From: Molossus alvarezi
Taxonomy: Eukaryota; Chordata; Mammalia; Chiroptera; Molossidae
Assembly (NCBI GenBank): GCA_037176705.1
Contig: CM073898.1
Location: forward strand, 38,815,488 to 38,879,487
Reading direction: 5' to 3'
DNA length: 64,000 nucleotides
Below the pieces are notes generated by a model. That model did no database searches and had not been told where the DNA came from. It saw only the letters and a list, made by a program, of their open reading frames with translations. How positions within the stretch are numbered: the first letter of the stretch is position 1; each line of letters opens with the position of its first letter. A program made the position numbers and the translations under genes. Positions 10,228 through 21,634 of the stretch are shown in pieces.

Positions 10228-10312
10228 AGGCCAGGGGTCAGCAAACTTTTGCTATAACAGGCCAGACAATACGTATTTTGGGTTTTATGGGTCATGTAGT
10301 CTCTGTCGTAAT
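10228..10312 (+). mobile_element. hAT-Charlie (MER1-type) end
   Basis: Starts CAGGGGTCAGCAAACTTTTG and runs through GGCCAGACAATACGTATTTT and GGTCATGTAGTCTCTGTCG, the recognised terminal part of this family. The remainder is missing or displaced by the following block. Confidence 0.65.
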
Positions 10313-10572
10313 GGGGTTCAGGACATATTACCCCAAAATATGGCACCTTGGCATAGCAAATACCTTAAGCTGAAGGGATTTTTTAAAATGGCAAAAGCAG
10401 GAAGATCGCTTAGACTTCCCCCCAGTTGTCCTTCCTCCCTGAAACACATTGTAAACCTCCCCTGTGGAAGAGGCCCGCCCTGTACCAGAAGGCAAGCAGA
10501 TACTCTTATTTTCTGGCAGGAAATTTAGGGCCTGGAATGCTGTATAAAACAAACCTTATTAAACTAACCCAT
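10313..10572 (+). mobile_element. Probable LTR fragment (unclassified ERV)
   Basis: The block runs from TGGGGTTCAGGACATATTAC to TATTAAACTAACCC, with a promoter-like GCTGTATAAAACAAACCTTA near its 3' end. It abruptly replaces the expected hAT sequence. LTR-like organisation is an inference; no duplication or partner was found. Confidence 0.35.
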
Positions 10573-10575
10573 ATT

Positions 10576-10795
10576 TGCTCAGCCGGTGTGGCTCAGTGGT
10601 TGAGCGTCAACCCATGCACCAAGAGGTCACTAGTTCGATTCCCGGTCACAGCACATGCCCAGGTTGTGGCCCTATCCCCAGTGGGGGGCATGCAAAAGGT
10701 GGCCATTCGATGTTCTCTCTCATGGATGTTTCTATCTCTCTCTCCCTCTCCCTTCCTCTCTCTCTAAAATCAATACAGAAAAATAAAAGTAAAGT
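10576..10795 (+). mobile_element. Ves SINE, '-ATCAATAAA' subfamily
   Basis: GCCGGTGTGGCTCAGTGGTT head, AGTTCGATTCCCGG B box, GGGGGGCATGCAAAAGGTGG body, CT-rich region and AAAATCAATACAG end. Confidence 0.9.
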
Positions 10796-11264
10796 CCAGT
10801 CTTAGCTGGTAGAACTTACAAAATTCTGGTAGCAGGCAGACTTGACCCAGGGCTGCAGGAGGCTGGCCTCTGCTCTCGGCCAGAGCCAATGTCCAGACCT
10901 GCTGCTGCTCTTTAGCCCTGGAATTGAGGGCTGGGGAGTAGGGCAAGGAATCTAAGAGATTTGTAAGACAAAACTTTACACAGTTACTTATCTAAAGACA
11001 AATTTAAGTCTCTTTACTAATCCAAGAAGTTACTGAAGTATATTTTTAAACCAAGTTTATAAAACACTTAAAGAAACAATGAGTTTTAAAAGGCAGCTCT
11101 AAATGAAAGAGTTGGCCATTCCTTTCTATTTTTCCTTCTGGACATGGGGGAATAAACATCAAAAAGAAGAATTCAACTTTGCTCTGATTAATAGGGGAGA
11201 AGTAACATTTCTTGGTTGTTACATTTCTTTGATTACTACTCATAGGGAATTTTTTCAACTTCGA
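10796..11264. other. Unique intergenic sequence
   Basis: No gene or repeat recognised. Confidence 0.45.
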
Positions 11265-11865
11265 AAGCCCCTCACATCTCTTTTTATGTGTGTTACTCAT
11301 AGCTTTTTGCCCATTTTTCTATTGGGATCTTTAATTTTCTAATTTATTTTATGTGAACTATCTATATTGATATTAATTCTTTTTTAAAAATAAGTTTTTA
11401 TTGATTTTTTTTAGAAAGAGAGATACAAACATCAATATGAGAGAGAAACATGGATCGGCTGACTCCTGCAAGCCCCTTACTGGGGATGGAGCCCACAAGC
11501 CAGGCATGTGCCTTGACCGGGAATCAAACAGGGACCTATCAGTCCATGGGACGATGTTCAATCCACTGAGCCACATGGCTGGACAATATTAATTCTTTAT
11601 CTGCTATGATAACTAACAAATATTTCCCCATTGTCCCTCACTCTGTTATTTTGTGTTGGATGTTTCTGATATTTATCTTATAATCAAACGCAGTTTTTTC
11701 TCTTCCGTTTTGTTTTCTCTTACACTTAAAAGGAGCTTCCCCATTTTGAGATCACATAAACATTATATTCTCTACTAGTATTGGGGGAGTTGTTGTTGTT
11801 GTTTTATGTTAAACTGCTGGGATTTGGAATTTAGTTTGGTATATAAGCTAGGGATCTAATATTTT
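11265..11865 (-). mobile_element. L1M LINE ORF2-end fragment, split by Ves
   Basis: Reversed L1: TTTGCCCATTTTTCTATTGGG..ATATTAATTCTTTATCTG..TATTTCCCCATTGTCCCTC. Interrupted by a Ves at 11383-11585 and resuming exactly after the duplication. Confidence 0.6.
11383..11585 (-). mobile_element. Ves SINE
   Basis: Minus-strand Ves with A-tail on the left, GAATCAAACAGGGACC complementing the B box, and head at right. The 13-bp duplication ATATTAATTCTTT lies at 11370-11382 and 11586-11598. Confidence 0.92.
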
Positions 11866-12268
11866 TCTTTTTTATAAATTTTATTTTTCAATTATAGTTG
11901 ACATTCAATATTATGTTTTATTAGTTTCAGGTGTACATCATTATGGTTAGACGATCCTATACTTTACTAAGTGTTCCCCCTGATATTTCCAGTACCCAGC
12001 AGGCAGCATCCACAGTTATTACAATATTATTGACTATATTTCCTATGCTGTACTTTACATCCCTGTGACTATTCTGTAACTACCAATCTGTACTTTTTTT
12101 TTTTAACCCAGTCTTCCAACCCTTCTCCTCTCTGGCAACCAGCACTTTGTTCTCTGTGTCTATGAGTCTGTTTCTCTTTTGTTTGTTCGTTTTATTGTTC
12201 TTTAGATTCCACTTAAGTGAAATAGTTGGTCTTTGTCTTTCTCTGACTGACCTATTTCCAAAGTAATG
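11866..12268 (-). mobile_element. L1MA/MB-type LINE 3' UTR
   Basis: Reversed L1 3' UTR: TTTTTCAATTATAGTTGACATTC, TTTCAGGTGTACATCAT, CTGTACTTTACATCCCTGTG, CTGGCAACCAGCACTTTG, and TTTAGATTCCACTTAAGTGA. Confidence 0.8.
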
Positions 12269-12269
12269 T

Positions 12270-12560
12270 TTTTCTAAACAGCTCACCTATTTTCCTGTGT
12301 TCACACCCTGCCTGATCTCCAATCTCAGCTCAGTGCACGTCCTCCAGGAAGCCTTCCGTGACCCCCACTTGGAAGGGAGCACTCTCTTGCTCTTGCTCCT
12401 CCCCCGCGGTTTTTCTTTCTTTTTTGTATTATAAGTATCTGTGCACATCTCAGCTATTGTACCACGCTGTACGCTCCTTGAGAGCTGGGACTGAGTTTTA
12501 TTCATCTTTGTATCCCCCCAACCCTCGTCCAGGGCCTCATACATTTGTGGAAAGAAAGAC
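12270..12560 (+). mobile_element. L2 LINE 3' end
   Basis: CCAGGAAGCCTTCCGTGACC, TACGCTCCTTGAGAGCTGGG and the AGGGCCTCATACATTTG region follow L2 order. A long antisense open frame overlapping this block is a shadow. Confidence 0.65.
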
Positions 12561-13604
12561 CGAGTGATGGCGACTCTGGGCCCCGCCCCCACGCCCCGCC
12601 CCTCTCCCAGAAGGAGGCAGAGCAAACCTCCCAGCCAGGACGGCCGCCTGCCTTGTGCATCTGGGGCATTTGTGGTGGCCACCAGTCCAAGGCAGCTCTT
12701 ATTTAAACAAGGCTGGTATTTATAGAACGAGGTCATGCACTCCGTCTGAGCAGATATAAAAGTGAGTAGAGATGTCAGTCAGGCTCTGGTAGATAAAGGC
12801 ACTCTGGGCATCTAGAGCCCTCATGTCCATGAGCATCGGGAACATCCATGTCACTCGCTGGACACACATGGGTCCTAAGAGAGGCCTCACTCTTGACCAA
12901 GTATAATGACAGAAACAGAGACTGTGCGATACTTCTGAGTGACTCAGAAAAGGCTAGATTAGGCTAGATTCTCACAGCCTCATCCTGCCTCCCCGACCTT
13001 AGCGACTGGGCTTTAACTGTGAATCACAGAGAACCAGGGGTTTATTAAGGGCAAGAGTCCCTTGATAGCCATGGGGAGGAGGGTGGTGGTATTGTTTTCA
13101 TTTGTTTTTACTGTATTTTGAGGGGAAGAGTCAGCAAGAGTGGCTCCAGGGGAGAAAGTGGGGATGAGTACTAATAAAAGCTGGCCATGCTGGATTTGGA
13201 AATTAAAAACCACTAGGCCCATCTCTACCCTTACCAATCTCTCCTCTCTTATTACTCTGACTCCCAAAAGAAATAAATAATGGACCAACTTCTATGACTA
13301 AAATCCCAGAAAACAGTAAGAATGGAGGGCCTACAGGAAGTTTCAACAGTTCTGTTCCTCAGGAGGTCTGTACTAAACACATTACTAAGAAAATGGCTAA
13401 GAGAAGGTCAAGGCCAGAAGCTTTCTCAAGTCCATAGCATTTTCTAGTGTTAGCAGGTGCAGCTGGCTACTGCTCCAAGTAGCATTTCTGAATTATGAGA
13501 AGTTGCGTTGTTTTAAATGAACTGTTGTTTTTAAACATACCCAGTTTGCAATATGTTTCAGCCACAGTTTTTAAAAGATTGATAAATTATACACTTTTAA
13601 AATC
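12561..13604. other. Unique intergenic sequence
   Basis: About 1 kb without recognised coding, RNA or repeat features. Confidence 0.5.
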
Positions 13605-13619
13605 AAAAAATTATGTACA

Positions 13620-13891
13620 GCCCTGGCCAGTTTGCTCAGTGGTTAGAGCATAGGCCTGCGGACCAAAGTTTCAGGTTTGATTCTGGCCAAGGGCACAGAC
13701 CTCAGTTGCAGTTTGGTTTCCAGCCCTGGTCGGGGTCCTGCAGAAGGCAACCAATCGATGTGTCTCTCACATCGATGCTTCTCTCTCTCTCTCTCTCCCC
13801 CTCCCCCACTCTCTTTTACCTCCCCCCCCCCCCATTCCTTCCCACTCTATCTTAAGATAAATGGAAAAATATCCTCGGGTGAGGATTTAAT
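13620..13891 (+). mobile_element. Ves SINE, hairpin-tail subfamily
   Basis: GCCCTGGCCAGTTTGCTCAG head, full body, CT-rich region with a C-run (about 13817-13830), and the ATCCTCGGGTGAGGAT terminal stem-loop. Duplication AAAAAATTATRTACA (one mismatch) at 13605-13619 and 13892-13906. Confidence 0.93.
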
Positions 13892-13906
13892 AAAAAATTA
13901 TATACA

Positions 13907-16071
13907 AAAAGACTAACTTCCTTTTTAAAATGCAGTAAATGTCCAAAATCACAAGCCATAATGCAAAGTCCAATGAGTGGATGACTGCATGGGGAAAAGT
14001 CCCAGAACAGCCTGAGCCCTTCAATAATAGATGCAAAGTTAGGGAAATGTCAACAGTGAGAATAAATTTCTCAGGGTAACTCAAACATAGCTTCTACTCC
14101 ACTGATCTGCTCTGGTATTAACCGTGCTTGCAAAAGAAATTCCTTACATTTCTTCCATGCTATAGAAGGACCAACAGGTGCAACGTGGTGTGGCTAGGGG
14201 GGCCTCGCATAGAAAAGGGATAACTCAGCTTTGACAAAAACGTTTGTTCCTAGAATTTCTGCCCTCTGAAATTATTTATTCCGAACGTTCACTTGCTGTT
14301 CACCAACCATTCTGCTGAAACATCTAGAAAAGGAAGAACTCAAGCAGGATGGATATTTATCCCGTATGCTCTGGAGCAAGAGGGTGCTGTGTAGGTACCA
14401 TATTAGGGGTACTCAGAGCATGTGATGACCTGGGGGCTCCGCGGTACACAGATGGAGAGTAAGTAAATATCCTATAAGTGTTTGAAAATGAGAATCAGTC
14501 AAGGAAAGAGGAAGCTGTGGGAGGATCCAAATAAACCCTTAGACCTGCTTCAAGATATTGTTTATACCCTGAAGAACAACTGCCTTTCATTGAGGAGTGT
14601 GGCATTTGGCTTACACGCATAAGCAGTCAAGGAACACTTTGGTAAGGAAGGAATGTTAAATAGTGGAACAAATTATCAAAAAAATATTCTGGAATCTCAA
14701 TTTCACACAGTCCCACTCATCGACAGAAAATACAGTTATGGCTATGAATGAAGCAAGGGGCTGGGCCAGATTCCTCCTTGGAATTGCTTCTCCCCTTCCA
14801 TTTTTCTCCTAAGAGAGATCATCACTCAAGGGTATAATACCAAAAGAGAAAGAATAATCAGGAATACCTTGTGACATATCTGAGCCAATAAAAGCTTGAA
14901 AAATTCTTGCTGGTGAGGAAAACAAATGTTTCCAAACAGCATTTCCTGATTATCAGTAAGGCGGACCAATGTCTGTCTATCTGAAGAAATGTATATGTCA
15001 ATTTGGATTCTTTTTTATTATATGACTCATTCTTCAAATAAACGCAAAATGTGTTTACTCAGGAAATAAAATCAAAAGCTAACCTCAAGTCAGGAAAAAT
15101 ACAGTTTATTAAACAAATATATCTTTTTACTCACTTGCCTGCGAAGCTTGGGAAATTTGATAGTTGCAAAGTTGCTTTTTATTTTCCAATAATTTCAGAA
15201 GGAACATTGGAATTCTTGCATGAAAGAAACCACTTCACTTTAACCTCACTCTTCCAAAATTTTAAAAGAGAGAGTAAGAACAGGGACAATGATGAAGCAT
15301 ATTTTAGAGGCATCCTCATATCCTAGGCCCAAACAGACGTTGGTATTAACAGAAACAACTAGATATCCATAGCAACTGTGGAAAACAGACTTCATGGCAT
15401 AGTCCTCTTGCAAGTCACTTCTTTCTGTGTCCTTTCTATTCTTGTTCCCATAACCCCACCTTGAATGTGTGTGCAGGGGGAGGGGAGGGGAGGGAAAGGA
15501 GAATTGTTCCCCCATCCAGGACCGCACCAGTGGTTTGCCCTTCACAGTCACCTCCCACTGTCCCCAGGGACTCACTAAGGAGGGTGTCGGGGGCTGTTTG
15601 AACTGAGAGATTCCCCACTGGGTAGTTTGGATGGGGCTCAACAAAATCAAAGTTCAATTGTAGGGGCTAGGTAGGTGATAAAGTGTTTAATAAATGTTAA
15701 CACCCACCCTACCCTTCCTTTATCCTGACAGAGACATTCACTAAAATCCCCAGCCTGCCTTTTGTGCCTGTGACTGGCTGGGCAGGCGGACCCTGCAGTG
15801 TGACTCAGCACGCTGGAGTCTGGCTTTGCAGCACACCGCTCTCACAACCGCAGTAACTGCCAGAATCAGCTGATTGCAATGGGCCTCCGGGGACCCTGCT
15901 CCGATGATGACAGAAGGAAGTGAACGCTTGGGCAGTACCTTCCAATTAAGTGCTACTGAAAACAAGCAGAGTGTGCCTCAGCCTTGTAAAGAGCTCGGAG
16001 GCCAGCTCTGAAAGGCTCCCCTGAGGGTGAGCTTGCTTAGGGCTATACCAGGCTCACCCTACCAGCTTACG
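13907..16071. other. Long unique stretch
   Basis: About 2.2 kb with no recognised gene or repeat apart from scattered poly-purine runs. Short open frames show no family features. Confidence 0.45.
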
Positions 16072-16134
16072 ATGTCAGGCTGTGATGCCGGGCTGTGATG
16101 TTGGGCTGTGATGATGACGATGTGATGACAACAG
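16072..16134 (+). repeat. Imperfect GGCTGTGATG tandem repeat
   Basis: Three to four degenerate 14-15-bp units containing GGCTGTGATG, ending in GATGATGACGATG. Confidence 0.7.
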
Positions 16135-16149
16135 ATAATTCTACAATAA

Positions 16150-16385
16150 AGGCACTACTAACTGAACACTTATTATTTGCTAACCATAGGTTGCCTCACT
16201 TGTGCCCCATAGCAATCCTGGAAGGTAGCCAATAAAATCTTCAGTTACAGATGAGGAAACCCCGGAGTAGGGGATCACAGAGTCTAAAGTCACCTGGTGA
16301 TTAAGCAGGATTTGAGCCCAGACGACGGGGTTAGGAGTCCAGGCCCCCAACCACTTCAACACCACTGGTTTTAGAAAAGCTGCAT
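16150..16385 (-). mobile_element. MIR SINE
   Basis: Reversed MIR: ACTGAACACTTATTATTTGC..CAGTTACAGATGAGGAAACC..GGATTTGAGCCCAGACGA. Confidence 0.75.
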
Positions 16386-17633
16386 TGTCCACACCAGTAT
16401 GGTTCTAAATCTAAGCGTGGCCAGGGGAAGGAAGAGGAAGCCCCAAATTGACCTCTGAGCTTTTTATAGGGTACCATCTCCCCAGGCACTGCCCCTCCAG
16501 TGAACTCGGAGCCAGCCTGCCTCAGCTGTGTCTGCAGCAGCCCTCAGAAGCTCTCTGGAAACTGACCCCGAAGTTCCCCGCATGCATGCTGCTGCTGGCT
16601 CGGGGCCCAGCTTCGCTGTCTTATGAAAACAGATTTCCAAATGGATAAACCCTGGAGGCTCAGGCGTAGGCCTGCACTTCTCTAACGGAGCGAATGGTGG
16701 CCGAAGTGGTGAGGATAATTATCACAGGCAATCCCCAACTCTCCTCTAAAGGCAGAATCCAAGGTCTCTGCTAGAGAATTCATCAGAGCTGCTCACGAGT
16801 CTGGCTTCCTTGTTTGATTTCAACTGGAGTTTGCAGACCAAAAAAATATATATATAGTTAAAAGCAAAAAGGGGGAGTGGCAAGGGTCTGGCACTTATAA
16901 TGATGGGGAAATTGGTTTGGGGGAACTAACTGTAGAATGAAAAGTTGTGGCCAAAACAAGATGGGCAGCCAGGAGCTCGGCAGACGGTTCATAGAAGGCA
17001 GGCCCAGCCGCGCTGTGATTCCAGGGCCTCGCTAAAGGCCCAGGGCCGGCATGAGGAGGAGGCAGACAATGACATGACTCTGTCCTGTGCTGTTCCTAGA
17101 TAAAGAAAGAGGCTCACCACCAAGAGAGCTCCCTTCTTTTTCCTGGAAGGAAGGGAAGTGGCTTGGGCCAAGGCTCCCTAGGATGGGGAAAGGTACTCTC
17201 TCCTTTGTCGGTGGGAGCCTTCCTTACTAAAAGCAAGGGATTCCTCGGGGTCCCAGTACTGTGGTTCCTACTGTCCGGGGCACACTCAGGCCGGCGTAGA
17301 ATTGAACTCAGTCCTTGTTGATATGGACAACAGAGTAGGATCTCAGGAAAGGCTGTGGCTACCTTCCTGCTCATTAGCATCCCTGCCTGCTTAGCCCTCT
17401 TCCGGGAAGCGTCTGTCAGTCTGTCTACAGCAGAAAGAAGAGACTGGGTCTTGGTGACAACTACTATAAGGGGACAAGTTGTAGTGGCCCTTGCAGTTGT
17501 ACAAAATCAGGGAGCTCCCTTCTGCCCGTGACCTCTCACTCCAACCTGTAGGACCCATGGGTCCCAACAGAGGTACACTGGCTCATCCACCTAGTTCCAT
17601 CGTTCGTACTGGCCCACACCCCACCTGAGAGCC
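16386..17633. other. Unique intergenic sequence
   Basis: About 1.25 kb, moderately GC-rich, no recognised gene. Confidence 0.45.
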
Positions 17634-17698
17634 GCAGGGCACCCAGCACCCTTGTAGGAAGGTGCAGGGCACCCAGCACCCTTGTAGGAAGGTGCAGG
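17634..17698 (+). repeat. 30-bp tandem duplication
   Basis: Two perfect 30-bp copies beginning GCAGGGCACCCAGCACCCTT, followed by the first five bases of a third. Confidence 0.95.
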
Positions 17699-18023
17699 AG
17701 ACTGACCTCCACGGCTAAGAGTCCAGGGTGAGCAGTCCAAGGAGCCTCTGGCCCAACAGTCTGGTGTCAAATGTAGAGTCTTCTCTGCCCCTGGGGATGT
17801 TCTTGGTCACTTTTCCTTGGCTGAAAAGAGAAAAAGCAGCTACTTTTTACCCTTGTCCCTGAGCACGTAAGGTAGGCTGTGAAAGAAACTTCCATGCCTG
17901 GCCTCCGGGCCCCTGAAATGGCCTCACAAACTTACTTTGGGAAACCACATTTTATCTGAAACTTGATTTTCTTTGTACTTGCTGAAAGTTTGTTTTCCTT
18001 TTAAAAAGCTAAAGATAGACATA
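17699..18023. other. Unique intergenic sequence
   Basis: Nothing recognised. Confidence 0.4.
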
Positions 18024-18115
18024 GACAACAGTTCGGTGAAGGTGGTGTGGGGTGGTCAATGGGGAAAAAAGGAGCGACATCTGTAATACTTTCAACAATA
18101 AAGATAAATTAAAAA
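18024..18115 (+). mobile_element. Bat L1/HAL1 3' end, short 5'-truncated copy
   Basis: Contains GGTCAATGGGGAAAAAAGGA, CGACATCTGTAATACTTTCA and ACAATAAAGATAAATT. This is the same terminus as the HAL1-type element at 21282-23454, here in plus orientation. Confidence 0.75.
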
Positions 18116-18814
18116 TAGATATATTAAAAGATACAATAAAATGCTAAATATGTAATTCATAAAAATATATAGCTAGATTGATTTTTTCCAGTCAGCAATT
18201 TGGTGTTACCTGCCTGTACTTAGAACAGTCTGTGATGTCATTTCTTTGTTCTGGGACTTGGTGCATCTTTTGCACATGATGCTACTGGTTTGCTCTGCCT
18301 CCCTCTCTGGCAGCTCCACTTCGAAGTCTGAGAGGTGACTCAGCACAGGGAGCAAACGCACTTCTCTAAGCACGGGCTGGAGCTGGAAGGGGACAAGGTC
18401 ACGGTCCAGTCATGACTAATGCCAGGATTGGTTAAGGCAACTCCCGAGAACCACAGGAAGGTAGCAGACCCACGCAGGCTGCCCTTGAAAAGTGGCCCTA
18501 CTATGCTTGCCTCGAAAGCTTCTCTGGCTGCAGAGGCTCACGGGAGGCGATCGCATGAAGAGCAGTAGTCCCCATTCACCTCTTCCTGTTGAGCAGGGGA
18601 CACCAGAGGTTGGGTCAATTGACAGGCAGCATTAAAGATGGCTTAGGAAATAGGTACTTCACTATTACCTCCATTCAGGCCACACCAACATATACATCTG
18701 GGCTTGTAAGTCTCATGAACTTGGGATATAGAAACCAGGGCTTGGAGAAAAAATTTTAAATCCCCCCTCAATCTGTTTGATTTCTCAAATTACATTCATG
18801 CTATATAGATTAAA
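18116..18814. other. Unique intergenic sequence
   Basis: No gene or repeat recognised. Confidence 0.45.
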
Positions 18815-19205
18815 CGATGTGTTATTAGTTGTCTATGGCTTCTGTAACATTACCTCAATCTTAAGTGACTGAATGACACAAATTATCTTATAGCTCTGAC
18901 GGTCAAAAGTCAGACACGGATCTCACCAGGCTAAAATCAAGGTGTCAGCAGGCCTGTCTTCCTTTCTAGAAGCTGCAGAGGACCATCCATTCCCCTGCCT
19001 TTTCCAGCTTCTAGAGTCACGTTTCCTCACTCACGGTCCTCTCCCTTCTTCAGTCAGCAGTGGCTGAGTCCTCTTCACATCGCATGCTCTCCGGCCTCTC
19101 TCTCCTCTTAGAACCCTTGTGGGTTCCACCGATACAAACAGGCTCCAGGGTTTGGGACGTGGATATCTTCAGGGGGCCTCTCATCCTACAGAACAAAGAT
19201 ATAAT
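18815..19205 (-). mobile_element. MLT1-type (ERVL-MaLR) LTR
   Basis: Reversed MLT1: TTAGTTGTCTATGGCTTCTG, AGACACGGATCTCACCAGGC, AAATCAAGGTGTCAGCAGG, GCCTTTTCCAGCTTCTAGAG, TCTTCACATCGCATG. The U3 end is degraded. Confidence 0.7.
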
Positions 19206-19837
19206 ATCTTTATTGTGAGGGGGGAATAAAAGGAGGTTCACCGTCTCAAGCTGCCAACGCTACCGCCCGAGAAAGCAGTGTTCCCAACAGCCTCTCAGTC
19301 CTCCACTCCAGGGCACTAGGCCTTTGTCATCAATAGAAGCAAAACATTCTCTCAAGCTCACCCCTTTCTATACATTGCTTCTGTTCTTACCACATGTGGG
19401 CAGGGGAAACTGTCAATTGTCACGTCTTGTTGAAAGTTAGTGTGCCACTCCCAAATGACTGCCGGTTCTTTTCAGGTATCCTTTCAGACAGTTTCCAACT
19501 TTCAAACCATTTTAACTGTTCGCGGCTGCAGAATCCCAGTTCATTGAGGCAGGCAGCTTTGGGGCAAACTAGTGTTTCATAAAGTGACAGATAAGACCCT
19601 CTGGTGTGTACCTAACATGGCTATCGTTGTCGTCACCAGCTTCTGTTGTGAGGGACAACCCAAAAAGAGGATCATGTAACAAGAAGACGACATTATTCTC
19701 AAGCTCCAAACCAGTCTCATGTATTTCATCAGGCCAATCCGGGGCAGGCGGCTGATAAAACCCCAGCTGTGCTAGATGCCATATGAGAGGTTTGAAATAG
19801 ATGATGAAAGAAACAAGTCAAGAATATCAAAATGATA
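19206..19837. other. Unique intergenic sequence
   Basis: No gene or repeat recognised. Confidence 0.45.
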
Positions 19838-20235
19838 AAAATAGCTAACAGTTATCGAGCTATACACAGAGTGGTTAAGAGCAAAGACTGCAATGTTAGA
19901 TTGCACATGCTAGCCATGGGATCCTGGGCAAGTTTCTTAACCTAGCTGTGCCTCAGTTCCCTCACCCGAAATCGAGGGTAACAATAGAACTAATCGTATA
20001 GGACTGCAGAACCTGGCACTTTGAAAGCATTCACTATTAGCTGAAATTATTACTAGCCAAATGCTACGATACGCATTTTTCAAGCCTTTCTTAATTAATC
20101 ATCAAAATAGCCCCATGATGTATTATAGTCTTCATTTTTAAGGTGGATATGAGCTTAAGGTCACATAGCTTAAGGTCAAGTAGCAGCACCCAGGTTGGTC
20201 TGACTCAAAAAGCCTTGCTCTTAACCTCTATAAAG
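19838..20235. mobile_element. Two MIR SINEs, plus copy inside or beside minus copy
   Basis: A plus-strand MIR (about 19866-20050: GAGTGGTTAAGAGCAAAGAC..TCCTGGGCAAGTTTCTTAACC) lies between AATAGCTAACAGTTATCGAGC (a reversed MIR start) and a reversed MIR continuing to 20235 (TCAAAATAGCCCCATGATG..CTTGCTCTTAACC). This suggests one MIR inserted into another. Confidence 0.7.
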
Positions 20236-20784
20236 AGCAAGAGTCTACTGGGAAAGATAGACAGTAACTGTGCCTCAGATGTCCCATCTTTCTACAGTTT
20301 CTAGCATGTACCTTCTGCACAGTTGTTGCTTGTGTGATGGATCAGAAAACCTGAATGAGTTACTAACATGAAGACAGATACGTGCAGATTTGAAAGAGCC
20401 CTGGATCATCCTGTACCTGATCCAATGCTACACACTGATTGAATGTTGAGTTTTGAGGCCCCTGAGAGCTCATAGCTCTGAGCATTTCTTTTAGCAAAGC
20501 ACCACCTCCAAAGGGTCTCCTGACCATCTCCTCAGTACCATTCCTGGCACAGAGAAGACACAGACGGAGCCCTGGAGCAGTAATTCCCAGTCCTCACTCA
20601 CTCCACGGCATCCTGGGGACTCAGTGGGCTCAAGGAGCACCATGAGCTTCTCATTAACCAGATAAATTTTAATCTGCTGTAATTTTAAAGAAAAATCTGT
20701 GCTTCTCTTAGGTGTGGATCCAAACAATGAGAGGGTTAAGCAGCTCCACAAAAGGCAAGAATTGCTGTGCTGAAAACTTAATGA
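20236..20784. other. Unique intergenic sequence
   Basis: Nothing recognised. Confidence 0.4.
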
Positions 20785-21180
20785 AATCTCGCAGACAAAA
20801 TATTGAGCAAAAGAAATGAGACACCAAGGAGTGTGTATTTTATGATTCCATTTAGGTAAAGGTCAAAAACAGGCAAGACTACCCTGTGCTATTTAGGGCT
20901 GCAGCTTTAAATGGTAACATAAAGGAAGGAAAGTGATTACCACAGAAGTTGGGAGAGTAGTTACCCTCAGGGTGGGGAAGGGGTTGGAAATCCACTGGAA
21001 AGGGGGCTCCTAGGGTGCTGGTGAGCTTCTATTTCTTGACCTGGGTGGAAATGACACCGGTGTTCTCTATTCTAATGTATTTAGTTTTATAGAGTTTCCT
21101 TTATATATTTCACCTACGCATTTTTCTGTGTTACATTTCATAACAAAGGTTGGTGGTTCTTTCTTCACTAATAAAGTCTG
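20785..21180 (+). mobile_element. Ancient L1M LINE 3' end
   Basis: GAGTGTGTATTTTATGATTC, GTAAAGGTCAAAAACAGGCA, GGGAGAGTAGTTACCCTCAG, ATTTCTTGACCTGGGTGG in L1M order. Confidence 0.65.
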
Positions 21181-21634
21181 TAGCAACCCCACCTGAGAAG
21201 AAATAGAAAAAGCTATAGGAATGAAGCAACTTTTAGTGGGACTGGAAAGACCTTGTGAGATCATCTAGCTCAGTGGTTTTTATTTATTTATTTTCATTTA
21301 TTGATTTTATTTAAAAAAATTTTTTTTATCTTTATTGTTGAATGTATTACAGATGTTCCTCATTTTTCCCCCATTGACCCCCTCCTCCCCACTCCTGTCC
21401 CCCTCCTACCTCTTTCCACACTGTTGTTTGTGTCCATTGGTTATGCATATAAGTTCTTTGGTTTATTTTTTCCCATCCCCCCCAACCACTCTTCCCTTTG
21501 AGATTTGTCAGTCTAGCAACCAATTTGTACTTCTTAATCCCTTCACTGTTTTCACCCATTCCCCCAAATCCCCTCTCATCTGGCAACCAACAAAATGTTC
21601 TCTATATCTATGAGAATGTTTCTGTTCTGCTTGT

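Noticed and set aside
12287..12736. 149-codon minus-strand open frame
   Set aside because: Largely antisense to an L2 3' end.
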